In this document: piece after piece, positions 20,087 to 30,723 of the stretch
Numbering within the stretch: the first letter of the stretch is position 1
Layout: every line of letters begins with the position of its first letter
NCBI GenBank assembly: GCA_027013095.1
Contig: JALUYI010000020.1
Span: 176,971-240,970 of the forward strand
Direction: 5' to 3'
DNA length: 64,000 nucleotides
Source of the DNA: Paracoccaceae bacterium
GTDB taxonomy: Bacteria > Pseudomonadota > Alphaproteobacteria > Rhodobacterales > Rhodobacteraceae
Translations under genes and position numbers: made by a program
Notes under the pieces: model-generated
What the model was told of the DNA's origin: nothing
What the model saw: only the letters and a program-made list of their open reading frames with translations
The model's database searches: none

Positions 20087-21937
20087 ATGGCACGTCCCCC
20101 GATCTTGACCCTCTCGGATATTCACCTTGGCTTTGGTGGCGACCCGCTGCTTGACGGTCTGGATCTGAGCATCCAGCGCAGCGACCGGATCGCCCTTGTC
20201 GGGCGCAACGGGTCGGGGAAATCGACCCTGATGAAAATCATCGCCGGGCGGGTGCAGCCGGATTCGGGAACCCGCTTTCTGACCCCCGGCGTGGCGGTTG
20301 GCTATATGGAGCAAGACCCTGATTTTACGGGGTTTTCAACGCTCGGGGACTTTGCCGTTGCGGGCCTGCCGGATGGCGAGGACTATCGGGTCGAGATCGC
20401 TGCCGAAGGCTTGCAGTTGCAGGTTTCTCTGGACCCCAAGGCCGCCTCTGGCGGTGAGCGGCGCCGCGCCGCTCTTGTTCGCCTTCTAGCCCAGGCGCCG
20501 GATTTGATGTTGCTGGACGAGCCGACCAACCACCTCGATATCGCGGCGATTTCATGGCTGCAGGAGCATCTGGCCAGCACCCGCGCCGCCTTTGTGCTGA
20601 TCTCGCATGACCGCGCCTTTTTGCGGGCGCTGACGCGCGCCACTCTATGGGTGGATCGGGGGGTCGTGCGGCGACAGGACAAGGGGTTTGATGCCTTTGA
20701 AGACTGGCGCGATAGGGTTTTTGAAGAGGAAGAGCTACAGCGCCACAAGCTGAACCGCCTGATCAAATCCGAGGCCCGTTGGGCGGTCGAGGGCATCTCG
20801 GCGCGGCGCAAACGCAATCAGGGGCGGGTGCGGCGGCTGGCGGCGTTGCGTGCCGAGCGGGCCGGACAGATCGCCCGCGTTGGGGTGGCCGGGCTGGCGG
20901 TGTCCAGCGGCCCAAAATCGGGTCGCTTGGTGGTCGATGCACGCGACATCGCCAAGGACTATGGGGGCAAGCCGGTCCTGCGCCCGTTCTCGATCCGCGT
21001 CATGCGCGGCGAGCGGTTGGCGCTGGTGGGGCCCAACGGCGCCGGGAAAACGACACTTTTAAACATGCTGACCGGCGCTCTGGCCCCGGATCGCGGCGAC
21101 ATCAGGCTGGGGGCCGGTTTGCTGCCGGTGGTTTTTGACCAGAACCGTGAGGCGCTGGACCCGGATGCGACGCTGTGGGAAACGCTGTGCGGGGATGCCG
21201 AACTGGGTGTTTCGGGGCGCAACGATCAGGTCATGGTCCGCGGCACCCCGCGCCATGTGGTCGGCTATCTCAAGGATTTCCTGTTTGATGAAAGCCAGGC
21301 GCGCGGCCCGGTCCGGGCGCTCTCGGGAGGGGAAAGGGCCCGCCTGTTGCTGGCCAAACTGCTGGCCCGCCCGAGCAACCTTTTGGTGCTGGATGAGCCG
21401 ACCAACGATCTGGATGTCGAAACGCTGGATCTGCTGCAAGAGGTTCTGGACGGGTATGAAGGTACAGTTTTTCTGGTCAGCCACGACCGCGATTTTCTGG
21501 ACCGGGTGGCAACCACCACGGTGGCGATGGAGGGTGACGGCAGGGCGGTGATCTACGCCGGTGGCTGGAGCGATTATCAGGCGCAAAAGGCGGCCCATAC
21601 CGCCCAAACCCGCCCCGTGCAGACCGCCAAAAAAGAGCCGCCGGTGAAACGAGATCATGGACGCTCCGGCACGCGGGCGGCAGCCAAACCCAAGGGACAG
21701 GGCCGGCGAACGGGCCTCAGCTATATCGAACAGCGCCGCTTGCAGGGCTTGCCCGACGAGATGGCCCGCCTCGAGGCCGAGATCGCGCGGCTGGAATCCT
21801 TTCTGGCCACGCCCGACCTGTTCGCAACCGCGCCGGAAAAATTCGCCAAGGCCAGCGCCGCCCTGAGCGAACGCCAGCAGGCGCTGAGCGCGGCCGAGGA
21901 TTGCTGGCTGGAACTGGCCGAACGCGCCGAAGAGTGA
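20087..21937 (+). CDS. ABC-F family ATPase (Uup-like)
   Basis: 616 aa soluble protein with two ABC domains and no membrane segments. Walker A GRNGSGKST in the first and GPNGAGKTT in the second, signatures ASGGERRRA and LSGGERARL, each with a DEPTN Walker B. A charged linker sits between the domains, and the C-terminus has a lysine-rich segment and a coiled coil (about 545-616), typical of Uup. ABC-F proteins act on ribosomes or in branched-DNA processing. Monocistronic-looking, on the plus strand, convergent with the minus-strand radA-purF run. Confidence 0.9.
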   Translation: MARPPILTLSDIHLGFGGDPLLDGLDLSIQRSDRIALVGRNGSGKSTLMKIIAGRVQPDSGTRFLTPGVAVGYMEQDPDFTGFSTLGDFAVAGLPDGEDYRVEIAAEGLQLQVSLDPKAASGGERRRAALVRLLAQAPDLMLLDEPTNHLDIAAISWLQEHLASTRAAFVLISHDRAFLRALTRATLWVDRGVVRRQDKGFDAFEDWRDRVFEEEELQRHKLNRLIKSEARWAVEGISARRKRNQGRVRRLAALRAERAGQIARVGVAGLAVSSGPKSGRLVVDARDIAKDYGGKPVLRPFSIRVMRGERLALVGPNGAGKTTLLNMLTGALAPDRGDIRLGAGLLPVVFDQNREALDPDATLWETLCGDAELGVSGRNDQVMVRGTPRHVVGYLKDFLFDESQARGPVRALSGGERARLLLAKLLARPSNLLVLDEPTNDLDVETLDLLQEVLDGYEGTVFLVSHDRDFLDRVATTTVAMEGDGRAVIYAGGWSDYQAQKAAHTAQTRPVQTAKKEPPVKRDHGRSGTRAAAKPKGQGRRTGLSYIEQRRLQGLPDEMARLEAEIARLESFLATPDLFATAPEKFAKASAALSERQQALSAAEDCWLELAERAEE

Positions 21938-21996
21938 TCGAAAGGGCGTGCGGCGAAAAAGACCGGGTCACTGCGTTCGCGGATCAAGCCCTGCGA

Positions 21997-22650
21997 TCAA
22001 AGGCTTGCCAGCAGCCGCGCGGCCTCGTGTCGGGTCGGGCTGAGGTGGGTGCGATCTTCGCCTGGATAGAACCTGCCGCGCAACGCAGTCGGCATGGGAT
22101 TGGGCGCAAATGTCCGAATTTTCGGAGTTCTCAGCGTGCGAGTCTCGGCCGCCCAGCTGTCCCAGATGGCCTTTTGCGCCGCTTTTGACGCGCCATAGGC
22201 CGACAGATAGGATTTCCCCACAACCGCGTCGTCGGTCGGCAGGATCGCACAGCCGTTCGCGGCGACCTTCAGGAGTGGGTCCAGCATCTGCACCATCCGT
22301 CCGGTGGCGTGGATGTTGGCTGCGACCATTTTTTCCCAGTCGCTCTCGGGGACGTGCCCGGCCAGCGACAACGGTCCGACATAGATTGCAGAATGGACGA
22401 ACAGATCGACATGGCCCCAGCGCTCGAACAGGGCAAGGCACATGCGCTGCAAACCGGCATCATCGGTGATATCAAGCGGAACCAGAGTCGCATCGCCCCC
22501 CACCGCCTTGATCCGATCGTCAAGATCCTCAAGCCCGCCCACGGTTCGCGCCAACGCCACCACATGCCAGCCGCTCTTGGCCAAAGCCTCGGCCAGCGCG
22601 AAACCAAAGCCGCGCGATGCGCCTGTAACCAGTGCAATCTTGTCGTTCAT
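21997..22650 (-). CDS. SDR family oxidoreductase
   Basis: 217 aa short-chain dehydrogenase with the cofactor motif TGASRGFG near residue 9, an Arg after strand 2 (ALART) suggesting NADPH, and YGASK at the catalytic Tyr/Lys position. The usual NNAG motif reads VHSAI, so the substrate pocket may be atypical. Its ATG overlaps the purF stop (ATGA), so it is the last gene of the radA-cvpA-purF run and is translationally coupled to purF. Substrate unknown. Confidence 0.85.
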   Translation of the reverse strand: MNDKIALVTGASRGFGFALAEALAKSGWHVVALARTVGGLEDLDDRIKAVGGDATLVPLDITDDAGLQRMCLALFERWGHVDLFVHSAIYVGPLSLAGHVPESDWEKMVAANIHATGRMVQMLDPLLKVAANGCAILPTDDAVVGKSYLSAYGASKAAQKAIWDSWAAETRTLRTPKIRTFAPNPMPTALRGRFYPGEDRTHLSPTRHEAARLLASL

Positions 22651-24119
22651 TGGGCTGCCTTCATTTCAAATCCCTGATCCAGCATGTCTTGTGGTCTGAC
22701 CGGGTACTCGCCCGAGAAACAGGCGTCACAAAATTGCGGGCAGCCCGCGTCGCGCCCCGCATTGGCCCCGGCGGCGCGATAAAGACCGTCGAGCGAAACA
22801 AAGCGCAGGCTGTCCACCCCGAGGTGGTCGCGCATCTGTTCCTCGCTCATGTGGCTGGCCAGCAGCTTGTCCTTGTCCGGCGTGTCCACCCCGTAAAAGC
22901 AGGGCCAAGCGGTGGGCGGCGAGGCAATGCGGAAATGGACCTCACGGGCGCCGGCGTCCAGAATCATCTCTTTGATCTTCATGCTGGTCGTTCCGCGCAC
23001 CACGCTGTCATCCACCAGCACCACACGCTTGCCCCGGATCAGGGCGCGGTTGACATTCAGTTTCAGGCGCACGCCCATGTTGCGGATCTGCTCGATCGGC
23101 TCGATGAAGGTGCGGCCCATATACTGGTTGCGGATGATGCCCATGGCGTAGGGGATGCCGCTTTCCTGACTGTAGCCGATGGCCGCCGGGGTGCCGCTGT
23201 CGGGGACCGGGCAGACCAGATCGGCCTCGATGGGGGTTTCCCGGGCCAGTTCGACGCCGATCTGCCGGCGCGTCTCATAGACCGAGCGTCCGCCCAGAAT
23301 GCTGTCGGGGCGTGAAAAATAGACATGCTCAAAGATGCAGGGGCGCGCCGGACGCGGGTCAAAGGGCATGAAACTGTCCAGCCCGTCCTTAGTGATCACG
23401 ACCATCTCGCCGGGGGCGATCTCGCGCAGAAATTCGGCGCCGATGATGTCCAGCGCGCAGGTTTCCGAGCTCAGCACCCAGCCGTCGCCCACCCGTCCCA
23501 GGATCAGCGGGCGCACCCCCAGCGGATCGCGCACGCCGATCAGTTTGGTGCCGGTCATGGCGACGATCGAGAACGCCCCCTCGACCCGCCTCAGCGCGTC
23601 TTTCAGGCGTTCGGCAATATTGGTTTGGATCGAGCGGGCCATCAAATGGATAATGCACTCGCTGTCCGAGGAGGACTGAAAGATTGAGCCACGTTCGATC
23701 AGTTCACGCCTGAGGGCGATGGCGTTGGTGATGTTTCCGTTATGGGCAATGGCGCAGCCGCCCATCGAGAATTCACCGAAAAAGGGCTGCACATCGCGTA
23801 TCGCGGTATTGCCCTTTTTGCCCGTGGTCGAATAGCGCACATGCCCGATGGCCAGCGGGCCGGGCAGGGTCTCCATCAGGCTGGCGTTGGTGAAATTGTC
23901 CCGCACATAGCCAAAGCGGCGGACTGAGTTAAACCCTGCTTCGGGGTCGTGGGTGACGATGCCCCCCGCCTCCTGTCCCCGGTGTTGCAGGGCGTGCAGG
24001 CCAAGGGCGACGAAATTTGCCGCATCGCTGACCCCGATCACCCCGAAGACACCGCATTCTTCGTGCAGGGCGTCGTCATCAAACGGGTGGGCGCGAAAAG
24101 GGGGCATCACATCACGCAT
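22647..24119 (-). CDS. purF: Amidophosphoribosyltransferase
   Basis: First committed step of purine synthesis: PRPP plus glutamine gives 5-phosphoribosylamine. The N-terminal Ntn glutaminase domain has the nucleophile in HEECGVFGVIG, preceded by a short propeptide that must be removed to expose Cys. The C-terminal PRTase domain has VVLVDDSVVRGTTS. Cysteines in the late region (AGCPQFCDACFSGEYP) match the Fe-S ligand type of PurF. Start is uncertain: ATG at 24119 or 24107. cvpA lies directly upstream on the same strand, as in enteric bacteria. Confidence 0.95.
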   Translation of the reverse strand: MRDVMPPFRAHPFDDDALHEECGVFGVIGVSDAANFVALGLHALQHRGQEAGGIVTHDPEAGFNSVRRFGYVRDNFTNASLMETLPGPLAIGHVRYSTTGKKGNTAIRDVQPFFGEFSMGGCAIAHNGNITNAIALRRELIERGSIFQSSSDSECIIHLMARSIQTNIAERLKDALRRVEGAFSIVAMTGTKLIGVRDPLGVRPLILGRVGDGWVLSSETCALDIIGAEFLREIAPGEMVVITKDGLDSFMPFDPRPARPCIFEHVYFSRPDSILGGRSVYETRRQIGVELARETPIEADLVCPVPDSGTPAAIGYSQESGIPYAMGIIRNQYMGRTFIEPIEQIRNMGVRLKLNVNRALIRGKRVVLVDDSVVRGTTSMKIKEMILDAGAREVHFRIASPPTAWPCFYGVDTPDKDKLLASHMSEEQMRDHLGVDSLRFVSLDGLYRAAGANAGRDAGCPQFCDACFSGEYPVRPQDMLDQGFEMKAAQ

Positions 24120-24208
24120 GAAGATCAGATCCAAAGGCTGCCAATGTTGCCTCGTCATAAGACCCGGCGCGCGCCAAGTCACCCCCGCCGCCGACGATTT
24201 TTCCGGTT

Positions 24209-24796
24209 TCAGCCGCTGGTGGTCGAGGATGTCGCACCCTTGGTTGTGCAAGGCGCGGTCAGTTGTTCATAGCGGGTGACGATCCACTGCGGCGCCTGTG
24301 TCGGAATCTGCTTTTCGATCACGCCACGCGAATTTGCAAAAATGGCCGCCGAGCGTGAGTTGTCCACCATTGCCATCCCCTGCCCGGCCGGCACGATCCG
24401 GTCATAGAGGACGAACGCGACCGCAATCAGCAGCGCCCCGCGCAACACCCCGAACAAAAAGCCCAGCCCCTGATCAAAACCGCCAATGGCGGATTTCTGC
24501 ACGAGGTTGGAAAACAGCGGTGTGAAAATGCTGACCACAATCAGCGCCACCGCGAACACGGCAAAGAATGCCGCAAGAATTGACAATTCGCAGGAATTGG
24601 CCAGAAAATCGCCCGCAACAGGGATTTCCTTGACCAGAGGTTGCGCTTGCGGGGCAAAGACGAACGCCACCCCTGCAGCGACGATCCATCCCGCGATCGC
24701 CAGAATTTCACGCACGAACCCGCGCGAGAACGCCAGAATCGCCGAGATCAGGATGACCCCGGCAACGCCCGCATCTACCAGTGTAAAACCGTCCAT
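24209..24796 (-). CDS. cvpA: CvpA family membrane protein
   Basis: 195 aa inner-membrane protein with about four hydrophobic helices (starting VDAGVAGVILISAILAFSRGFVREILAIAGW, which contains the family's SRGFVREI motif) and a hydrophilic C-terminal tail. CvpA proteins are linked to colicin V production and envelope stress; the mechanism is not known. It sits between radA and purF, all minus strand, with 22 and 89 bp gaps, consistent with one transcript. The ATG at 24796 has an AGGGA box; an upstream ATG would run into radA. Confidence 0.9.
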   Translation of the reverse strand: MDGFTLVDAGVAGVILISAILAFSRGFVREILAIAGWIVAAGVAFVFAPQAQPLVKEIPVAGDFLANSCELSILAAFFAVFAVALIVVSIFTPLFSNLVQKSAIGGFDQGLGFLFGVLRGALLIAVAFVLYDRIVPAGQGMAMVDNSRSAAIFANSRGVIEKQIPTQAPQWIVTRYEQLTAPCTTKGATSSTTSG

Positions 24797-24818
24797 CTGG
24801 AAGCTGGTCCCTTTTTGC

Positions 24819-26178
<1,360 letters not shown>

Positions 26179-26186
<8 letters not shown>

Positions 26187-26640
26187 CGACGAACACTTTC
26201 CGGGTCAGGACCGAGATCAGGAGCGAGATGACAACGCAACCGGTGAACAGGTAGAGGCCCCAGGCAGTCTCGATCCGCCCGTGGACCCCAGCCACCTTGA
26301 TGCCGGTATAAAGCACGATATAGAGCGCGATCACAAAGATGTCCGCCATGGCCAGCTTGCCGATGAAGGTCAGTGGCGCCAGCAGGCGCGCACTCAGCAG
26401 GTCGAAATGGATCAGCGCCAGCCCGATGATCTTGATATAGGGGGCGAAGATGGCAAAGAAGGTCATCAAGAGCGCCAGATAGACGTCATGTTTCCAGATC
26501 CCCTGAAGCGCGCTGATGATCGAGTTTTCGCTGAGGCTGAGAAAGGGCAGCAGCCCCGATTTCAGGATCGGCGCGAACCAGGCAACTGGAAACAGCACCA
26601 GGAGCGACAGGTTGGCGATAATCAGGGCAAGGCGCATCAA
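26179..26640 (-). CDS. Paraquat-inducible protein A-like membrane protein
   Basis: 153 aa PqiA-domain protein with four predicted membrane helices (about 3-23, 55-75, 94-112 and 128-147). PqiA proteins partner MCE-type lipid carriers in PqiABC. Here it is a single-domain short version with no mce gene beside it. It overlaps both neighbours (4 bp upstream as ATGA, 8 bp with radA), so it is coupled within the run. Role unknown. Confidence 0.8.
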
Positions 26641-27008
26641 TGGGCGATCCAGCTGGGCACGGCCAGCAAAAGATAGACCATGGATGCGACCATGACCAGC
26701 GGTTCCAGCCAGAAATGCTCCATGCCGCCACGGCGCGCGGCCAGCACCCAGCAGACAAACCCGACAAGGGTTGCAACGATCAGGGCGGCCGGAACAAAGC
26801 TGGGCAAGAGGGCGCCGAACAGGCCGGCCTTCATGAACAGCACGACATAGCCAAGCGGCGCTGCCGCGACCAGGGCGGGTAGCAGGAACCGCCGCTCTCC
26901 CCAGCCTAATGTGATGCGCAGGGCTGAGGCCAGAACCAGCGTGACCGGCAGCGGGTAAAAGACGACCAACAGGGCAAAAAAGGCCAGGCCGCGCAGGGTT
27001 TCGAACAT
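26637..27008 (-). CDS. Small hypothetical membrane protein
   Basis: 123 aa, four hydrophobic segments (about 8-28, 42-60, 68-88 and 101-120), no recognised domain. First gene of the minus-strand run, overlapping the pqiA-like gene by ATGA. Codon use is like the core genes. Function unknown; a partner of the PqiA-like protein is possible. Confidence 0.7.
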   Translation of the reverse strand: MFETLRGLAFFALLVVFYPLPVTLVLASALRITLGWGERRFLLPALVAAAPLGYVVLFMKAGLFGALLPSFVPAALIVATLVGFVCWVLAARRGGMEHFWLEPLVMVASMVYLLLAVPSWIAH

Positions 27009-27312
27009 GTCATGCCTCCGGCTTGCAGGGTCTTAGTGGCGATGGCAGGCAATTTGCGTGTTCCTGTCGTGCTTTCTGTTATCATGTGCGTCCGCGCAGG
27101 AAAAGGCCGGCTGGCCGCCGCAGGTTTGTCACCGCAGCCCGGCAGGGGGCGCTGCCCCCGTCGCTGGCGCGACTCCCCCGGAGTATTTGGGCAAAGAAGA
27201 AGGCGGGTTGTCTAGCGGATCTTGCCGTCATGCAGCATGGTGACATGGTCACTGCAGCCTTGGCGCGGACGAAGTTGTGGCGTCGGGTAATGAGCAGGAA
27301 GGTTCGGGGTCA
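27009..27312. other. Intergenic region with repeat motif and ABC-ATPase remnant
   Basis: No intact gene. It holds a GC hairpin GGGGGC-GCT-GCCCCC, the motif GAGTATTTnnnCAAAGAAGA (copy B, 27181-27200), and on the minus strand at 27212-27259 a short stretch reading SDHVTMLHDGKIR before a TAG stop. That peptide resembles the end of the nearby mlaF product (ADYVAMIHDGKVR). It looks like the tail of a decayed ABC ATPase gene. Confidence 0.5.
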
Positions 27313-27684
27313 TCACATGCTGACCAGAAAGATGAGTCCCAGTTGGGTCAAAAGGATAAAGCCGCCTTCCACGCCGTAATAGCGGGTGCCACAGGCAGCG
27401 GTTGCCCTTATCCAGAAATATAGACTTGCGAATGACATCGTAATGCTGAGTGACATGGCGACGCTGAAAGTAATTTGCAGCGGCAAAAAAAGGTACCCGA
27501 GACCTGAAGCGGTCAGAACGAGTTGAGGTGTGATCAATATCTGCGAAAGTATCAGGTACTTTTTGTTGATATGCCATCCTAGGGCGAGACGTGTGATCAA
27601 GCTGGGGAACATTGCAAGAGGAAGAATTACCAATAGAAAGATGATCGGATAACCAATGATCGGGCCAATACCGATCACAATCAC
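27313..27684 (-). CDS. Hypothetical membrane protein after mlaF
   Basis: 123 aa, three to four hydrophobic helices, no recognised family. The start is GTG at 27684, overlapping the mlaF stop (GTGA), which implies coupling. The DNA is clearly richer in A+T than mlaF or radA, and codon choice differs (TTG, ATA and AAA are frequent), suggesting a recent arrival inside the gene order. Layout resembles the 123 aa membrane gene at 26637-27008 but the sequences are not obviously alike. Confidence 0.6.
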   Translation of the reverse strand: MIVIGIGPIIGYPIIFLLVILPLAMFPSLITRLALGWHINKKYLILSQILITPQLVLTASGLGYLFLPLQITFSVAMSLSITMSFASLYFWIRATAACGTRYYGVEGGFILLTQLGLIFLVSM

Positions 27685-28439
27685 CGCACCGCCTCAATCG
27701 GGCCTTCGGCGCGGGCATTGATGAACTGGTCGAGATAGGGATCGCCGGACTCGTCCATGTTTTCGACTGGGCCGCTCCAGCGCACTTTGCCGTCGTGGAT
27801 CATGGCAACATAGTCGGCGATGGCGCGCACGCTGCTCATATCATGGGTGATGGTCATGGCAGTGGCGCCCATCTCGGTGACGATGTCGCGGATCAGTTGG
27901 TTGATGACGCCTGACATGATCGGGTCGAGGCCGGTCGTTGGCTCGTCGAAAAAGATGATCTCGGGCTCAGCGGCGATGGCGCGGGCCAGGCCGACGCGTT
28001 TCTGCATGCCGCCCGACAGCTCGGCCGGGTAGAGGTCGGCGACCCATTCCTTCAGCCCCACGCGGCGCAGTTTCTCGATGGCGATGGCGCGGGCCTCATC
28101 GCGGGGGCGCTTGAGCTTGCCGCGCAGCAGGCGAAAGGCGACGTTCTGCCAGACCGTCATGCTGTCAAACAGCGCACCACCCTGAAACAGCATGCCAAAG
28201 CGGGCGAAAAACGCATCGCGCGACCCTTCGGAGCCGGGGCGGCCGTCGATCAGAATCTGGCCCTCGTCCGGGTTTAGCAGGCCGAGGGCACATTTCAGCA
28301 GCACCGATTTGCCGGTGCCCGAGCCACCGATGATGACCATGCTTTCGCCCTTGTTTATGCTGAGGTCGATGCCGCGCAGGACGTGGTTGCGGCCAAAGGA
28401 CTTGCTGACGTTGCGAAATTCGATGCGGGGCTGGGTCAT
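27681..28439 (-). CDS. mlaF: Phospholipid ABC transporter ATP-binding protein MlaF
   Basis: 252 aa ATPase of the Mla/Ttg2 lipid-transport family, which maintains outer-membrane lipid asymmetry with MlaE. Walker A GGSGTGKS, signature LSGGMQKRVGLARA, Walker B IIFFDEPTTGLDP, H-loop ITHDMSS. The GGMQKRV version of the signature is typical for MlaF. Its ATG overlaps the mlaE stop. No mlaD-type MCE gene is in the window; it would have to be elsewhere. Confidence 0.92.
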   Translation of the reverse strand: MTQPRIEFRNVSKSFGRNHVLRGIDLSINKGESMVIIGGSGTGKSVLLKCALGLLNPDEGQILIDGRPGSEGSRDAFFARFGMLFQGGALFDSMTVWQNVAFRLLRGKLKRPRDEARAIAIEKLRRVGLKEWVADLYPAELSGGMQKRVGLARAIAAEPEIIFFDEPTTGLDPIMSGVINQLIRDIVTEMGATAMTITHDMSSVRAIADYVAMIHDGKVRWSGPVENMDESGDPYLDQFINARAEGPIEAVR

Positions 28440-29221
28440 GTCGAGAAAAACAATGTTGTCAGAATGTAATTGGCGGTCAGGATCAGGACCGAGGCCGAGA
28501 CTACCGCGTTGGTTGTCGCCTTGCCCACGCCTTGTGCCCCTCGGCCCGAATTGATCCCGTGATAGCAGCCCATCAAGGCCAACAAAAAACCGAACACCGC
28601 CGCCTTGATCAACCCCGAGGTCACATCCCAGCTGACCAGAAAATCAACCGTGTTCTGCATATAGGCGGCCGAGTTCAGTCCCAGCTTGGTGATGCCGACC
28701 AACCAGCCGCCCATGATGCCGATGGCGTCACCCACCGCGACCAGAACCGGCATCGCCAATGTGGCCGCCAGCACCCGCGGTACGGCCAGATATTTCATCG
28801 GGTTGGTGGAAAGCGTCACCAGCGCGTCGATCTGTTCGGTCACCTTCATGGTACCCAGCTCGGCAGCGATCGACGATGCCACCCGTCCGGCCACCATCAG
28901 CCCGCCCAGCACCGGGCCCAGTTCTCGCACCATGCCGATGGCCACGATTGAGGGCACCACGCTTTCGGCGTTGAAGCGTGAGCCGCCCTCGAAAATCTGC
29001 AGGGCCAGCGCCGCGCCGGTAAAAACCGCCGTCAGCCCCACCACCGGCAGGCTGAAATAGCCGATGTAGAGGAGTTGCCGCAAGAGCTCGCGTCCGTAAA
29101 AGGGCGGGCGCAGCATGTGGCTGAGGGTCCGGGCCATGAAGATCGCGATCCGTCCCACAGCGGCCAGCATGGACAGGGTCGAATGGCCGATCGGCGCAAG
29201 AAGGGCAGAGACGAGGGTCAT
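28436..29221 (-). CDS. mlaE: Phospholipid ABC transporter permease MlaE
   Basis: 261 aa MlaE-family permease with five to six membrane helices. The family core FTGAALALQIFEGG...FNAESVVPSIVAIGMVREL followed by GPVLGGLMVAGRVASSIAAELGTMKVTEQIDAL is complete. Works with MlaF, encoded immediately downstream with a 4-bp overlap. Start at ATG 29221 is the conservative choice; TTG at 29239 would give six more residues. alr ends about 25 bp upstream, so alr-mlaE-mlaF are likely cotranscribed. Confidence 0.9.
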   Translation of the reverse strand: MTLVSALLAPIGHSTLSMLAAVGRIAIFMARTLSHMLRPPFYGRELLRQLLYIGYFSLPVVGLTAVFTGAALALQIFEGGSRFNAESVVPSIVAIGMVRELGPVLGGLMVAGRVASSIAAELGTMKVTEQIDALVTLSTNPMKYLAVPRVLAATLAMPVLVAVGDAIGIMGGWLVGITKLGLNSAAYMQNTVDFLVSWDVTSGLIKAAVFGFLLALMGCYHGINSGRGAQGVGKATTNAVVSASVLILTANYILTTLFFST

Positions 29222-29245
29222 GCGGGGCTTATAATCCAATCTGTG

Positions 29246-30289
29246 TCAGGAACCAGAGAAAACGCGATGATAGCGCGGGCCCAGCGCGGTCAGGATTTCG
29301 TATCCGATGGTCCCGGCGGCCTCGGCCAGAGCGTCGATGCCCTGATGCGGCCCCAGAATATCGAGCGTCGGCGGGACCTCGGCCAGATCGGTGACATCGA
29401 CGGTAAGCAGATCCATCGAGACCCGTCCGGCCAGCGGGCAACGGATATTTCCGGCCCAGAGGTAGGCGCGCCCTCCCATCGCCCGAAGCAGCCCGTCGGC
29501 ATAGCCCGCCGCCACGGTGGCAATCCGGGACGGGCGTGTGGCAATCCATGTGGCACCATAGCCGACGCTTTCGCCCGGGGCCACATTGCGGGTCTGGATG
29601 ACCGGCAGGGACAGGCGCACGACCGGACGTGAGTCGGAAAAGGGCAGCCCGCCATAAAGGCCGATCCCCGGGCGCGTCAGTTGGAAATGAAAGGCTTTGC
29701 CCAGCAGGATTCCGCCGGTGGCTGACAGCGAGCGCGCCACCGCCAGCCCCTCGGTCATGCCCTGAAACGCCGACAGTTGCGCCGCGTTTTGGGGGTTCTC
29801 GGGCTCATCCGCGCAGGCCAGATGCGACATGATCAGACGCGGGCCTGCCGCCATGATCTCATCCTTCAGCGCGGCGAATTCAGCGGCCTCCATGCCCAGC
29901 CGGTTCATGCCGCTGTCCAGCTGCACGCCAAAGGGGTTGCCGGGCATGGTGTCCAGATGCCGCCGGGCCTGATGCGCCGAATTCACCAGCGGAATGAGAT
30001 TGTGTTCAGTCAGCTCCAGCGTATCGGCGGCCATGTGACCGGAAAAAACGTAGATATCGGCCTTGGGCCCGACCGCCTTGCGTACCATTGCCCCTTCGCT
30101 TGCCATCGCCACGAAAAAGCTGCGGGCACCGGCGCGCGCCAAGGTTGTTGCCACCTTTGCGGCGTTCAGGCCATAGCCGTTTGCCTTGACCACCGCGCCC
30201 GTTTCGCAATGATCCGCCGAGCGCGCATCCAGCGCCCGCCAGTTGGCGGCAATCGCGGCAAGGTCAACGGTCAGGGTCGCGCGTGTCAT
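29246..30289 (-). CDS. alr: Alanine racemase
   Basis: PLP enzyme making D-alanine for peptidoglycan. 347 aa, fold type III barrel. Catalytic Lys in VVKANGYGLNA (about residue 34) and the second-subunit Tyr in VGYGATW. GGAGG lies 7 bp before the ATG at 30289. It lacks a signal peptide, so it is cytoplasmic and biosynthetic. First gene of the alr-mlaEF group. Confidence 0.95.
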   Translation of the reverse strand: MTRATLTVDLAAIAANWRALDARSADHCETGAVVKANGYGLNAAKVATTLARAGARSFFVAMASEGAMVRKAVGPKADIYVFSGHMAADTLELTEHNLIPLVNSAHQARRHLDTMPGNPFGVQLDSGMNRLGMEAAEFAALKDEIMAAGPRLIMSHLACADEPENPQNAAQLSAFQGMTEGLAVARSLSATGGILLGKAFHFQLTRPGIGLYGGLPFSDSRPVVRLSLPVIQTRNVAPGESVGYGATWIATRPSRIATVAAGYADGLLRAMGGRAYLWAGNIRCPLAGRVSMDLLTVDVTDLAEVPPTLDILGPHQGIDALAEAAGTIGYEILTALGPRYHRVFSGS

Positions 30290-30492
30290 CGGGGCCTCCG
30301 GTGTTTTTCCAAGAGGGGGCACAGCGCGCGCCGGAGGTCAAGGTGCAATCGCGCAAATTGCCGGGCAGGATATGACCCGTCCGATATTATTCGCATATCG
30401 CGGAATTTCCGCACCCGCGCGCATTTGTCCGGTTTCAAAAGGCGGCACCGGCAAACATATGCGTAATTCCTTAATTGTTTTCGGAGCACGCC

Positions 30493-30723
30493 ATGCTGCA
30501 ATTCATCACCACGACCCCGCTCAGCACCTTTCTGCTGGTTGCTGCGACACTGGGCCTTGCCCCGTTTCTGCCCGAGCCGCATATCTGGGAAAAACTGAAG
30601 ATGCTGTTCACCGGCACCCTCAGCCGCCCCGTGGATATTTTCGATTTCCTGTTGCATGGTGTGCCGTGGCTGTTGCTGGCGCTAAAGCTGGGGCTAATGG
30701 CGCGCGCCAGCTATTTCGGCTGA
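30493..30723 (+). CDS. Small two-helix membrane protein
   Basis: 76 aa with two hydrophobic segments (about 7-24 and 55-70) and a conserved-looking middle EPHIWEKLKMLFTGTLSRPVD. Similar small proteins are common in Rhodobacteraceae, sometimes mislabelled RND transporters; that name is not justified by the size. GGAG precedes the ATG at 30493. Its end overlaps the convergent regulator gene by 13 bp. Function unknown. Confidence 0.7.
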   Translation: MLQFITTTPLSTFLLVAATLGLAPFLPEPHIWEKLKMLFTGTLSRPVDIFDFLLHGVPWLLLALKLGLMARASYFG

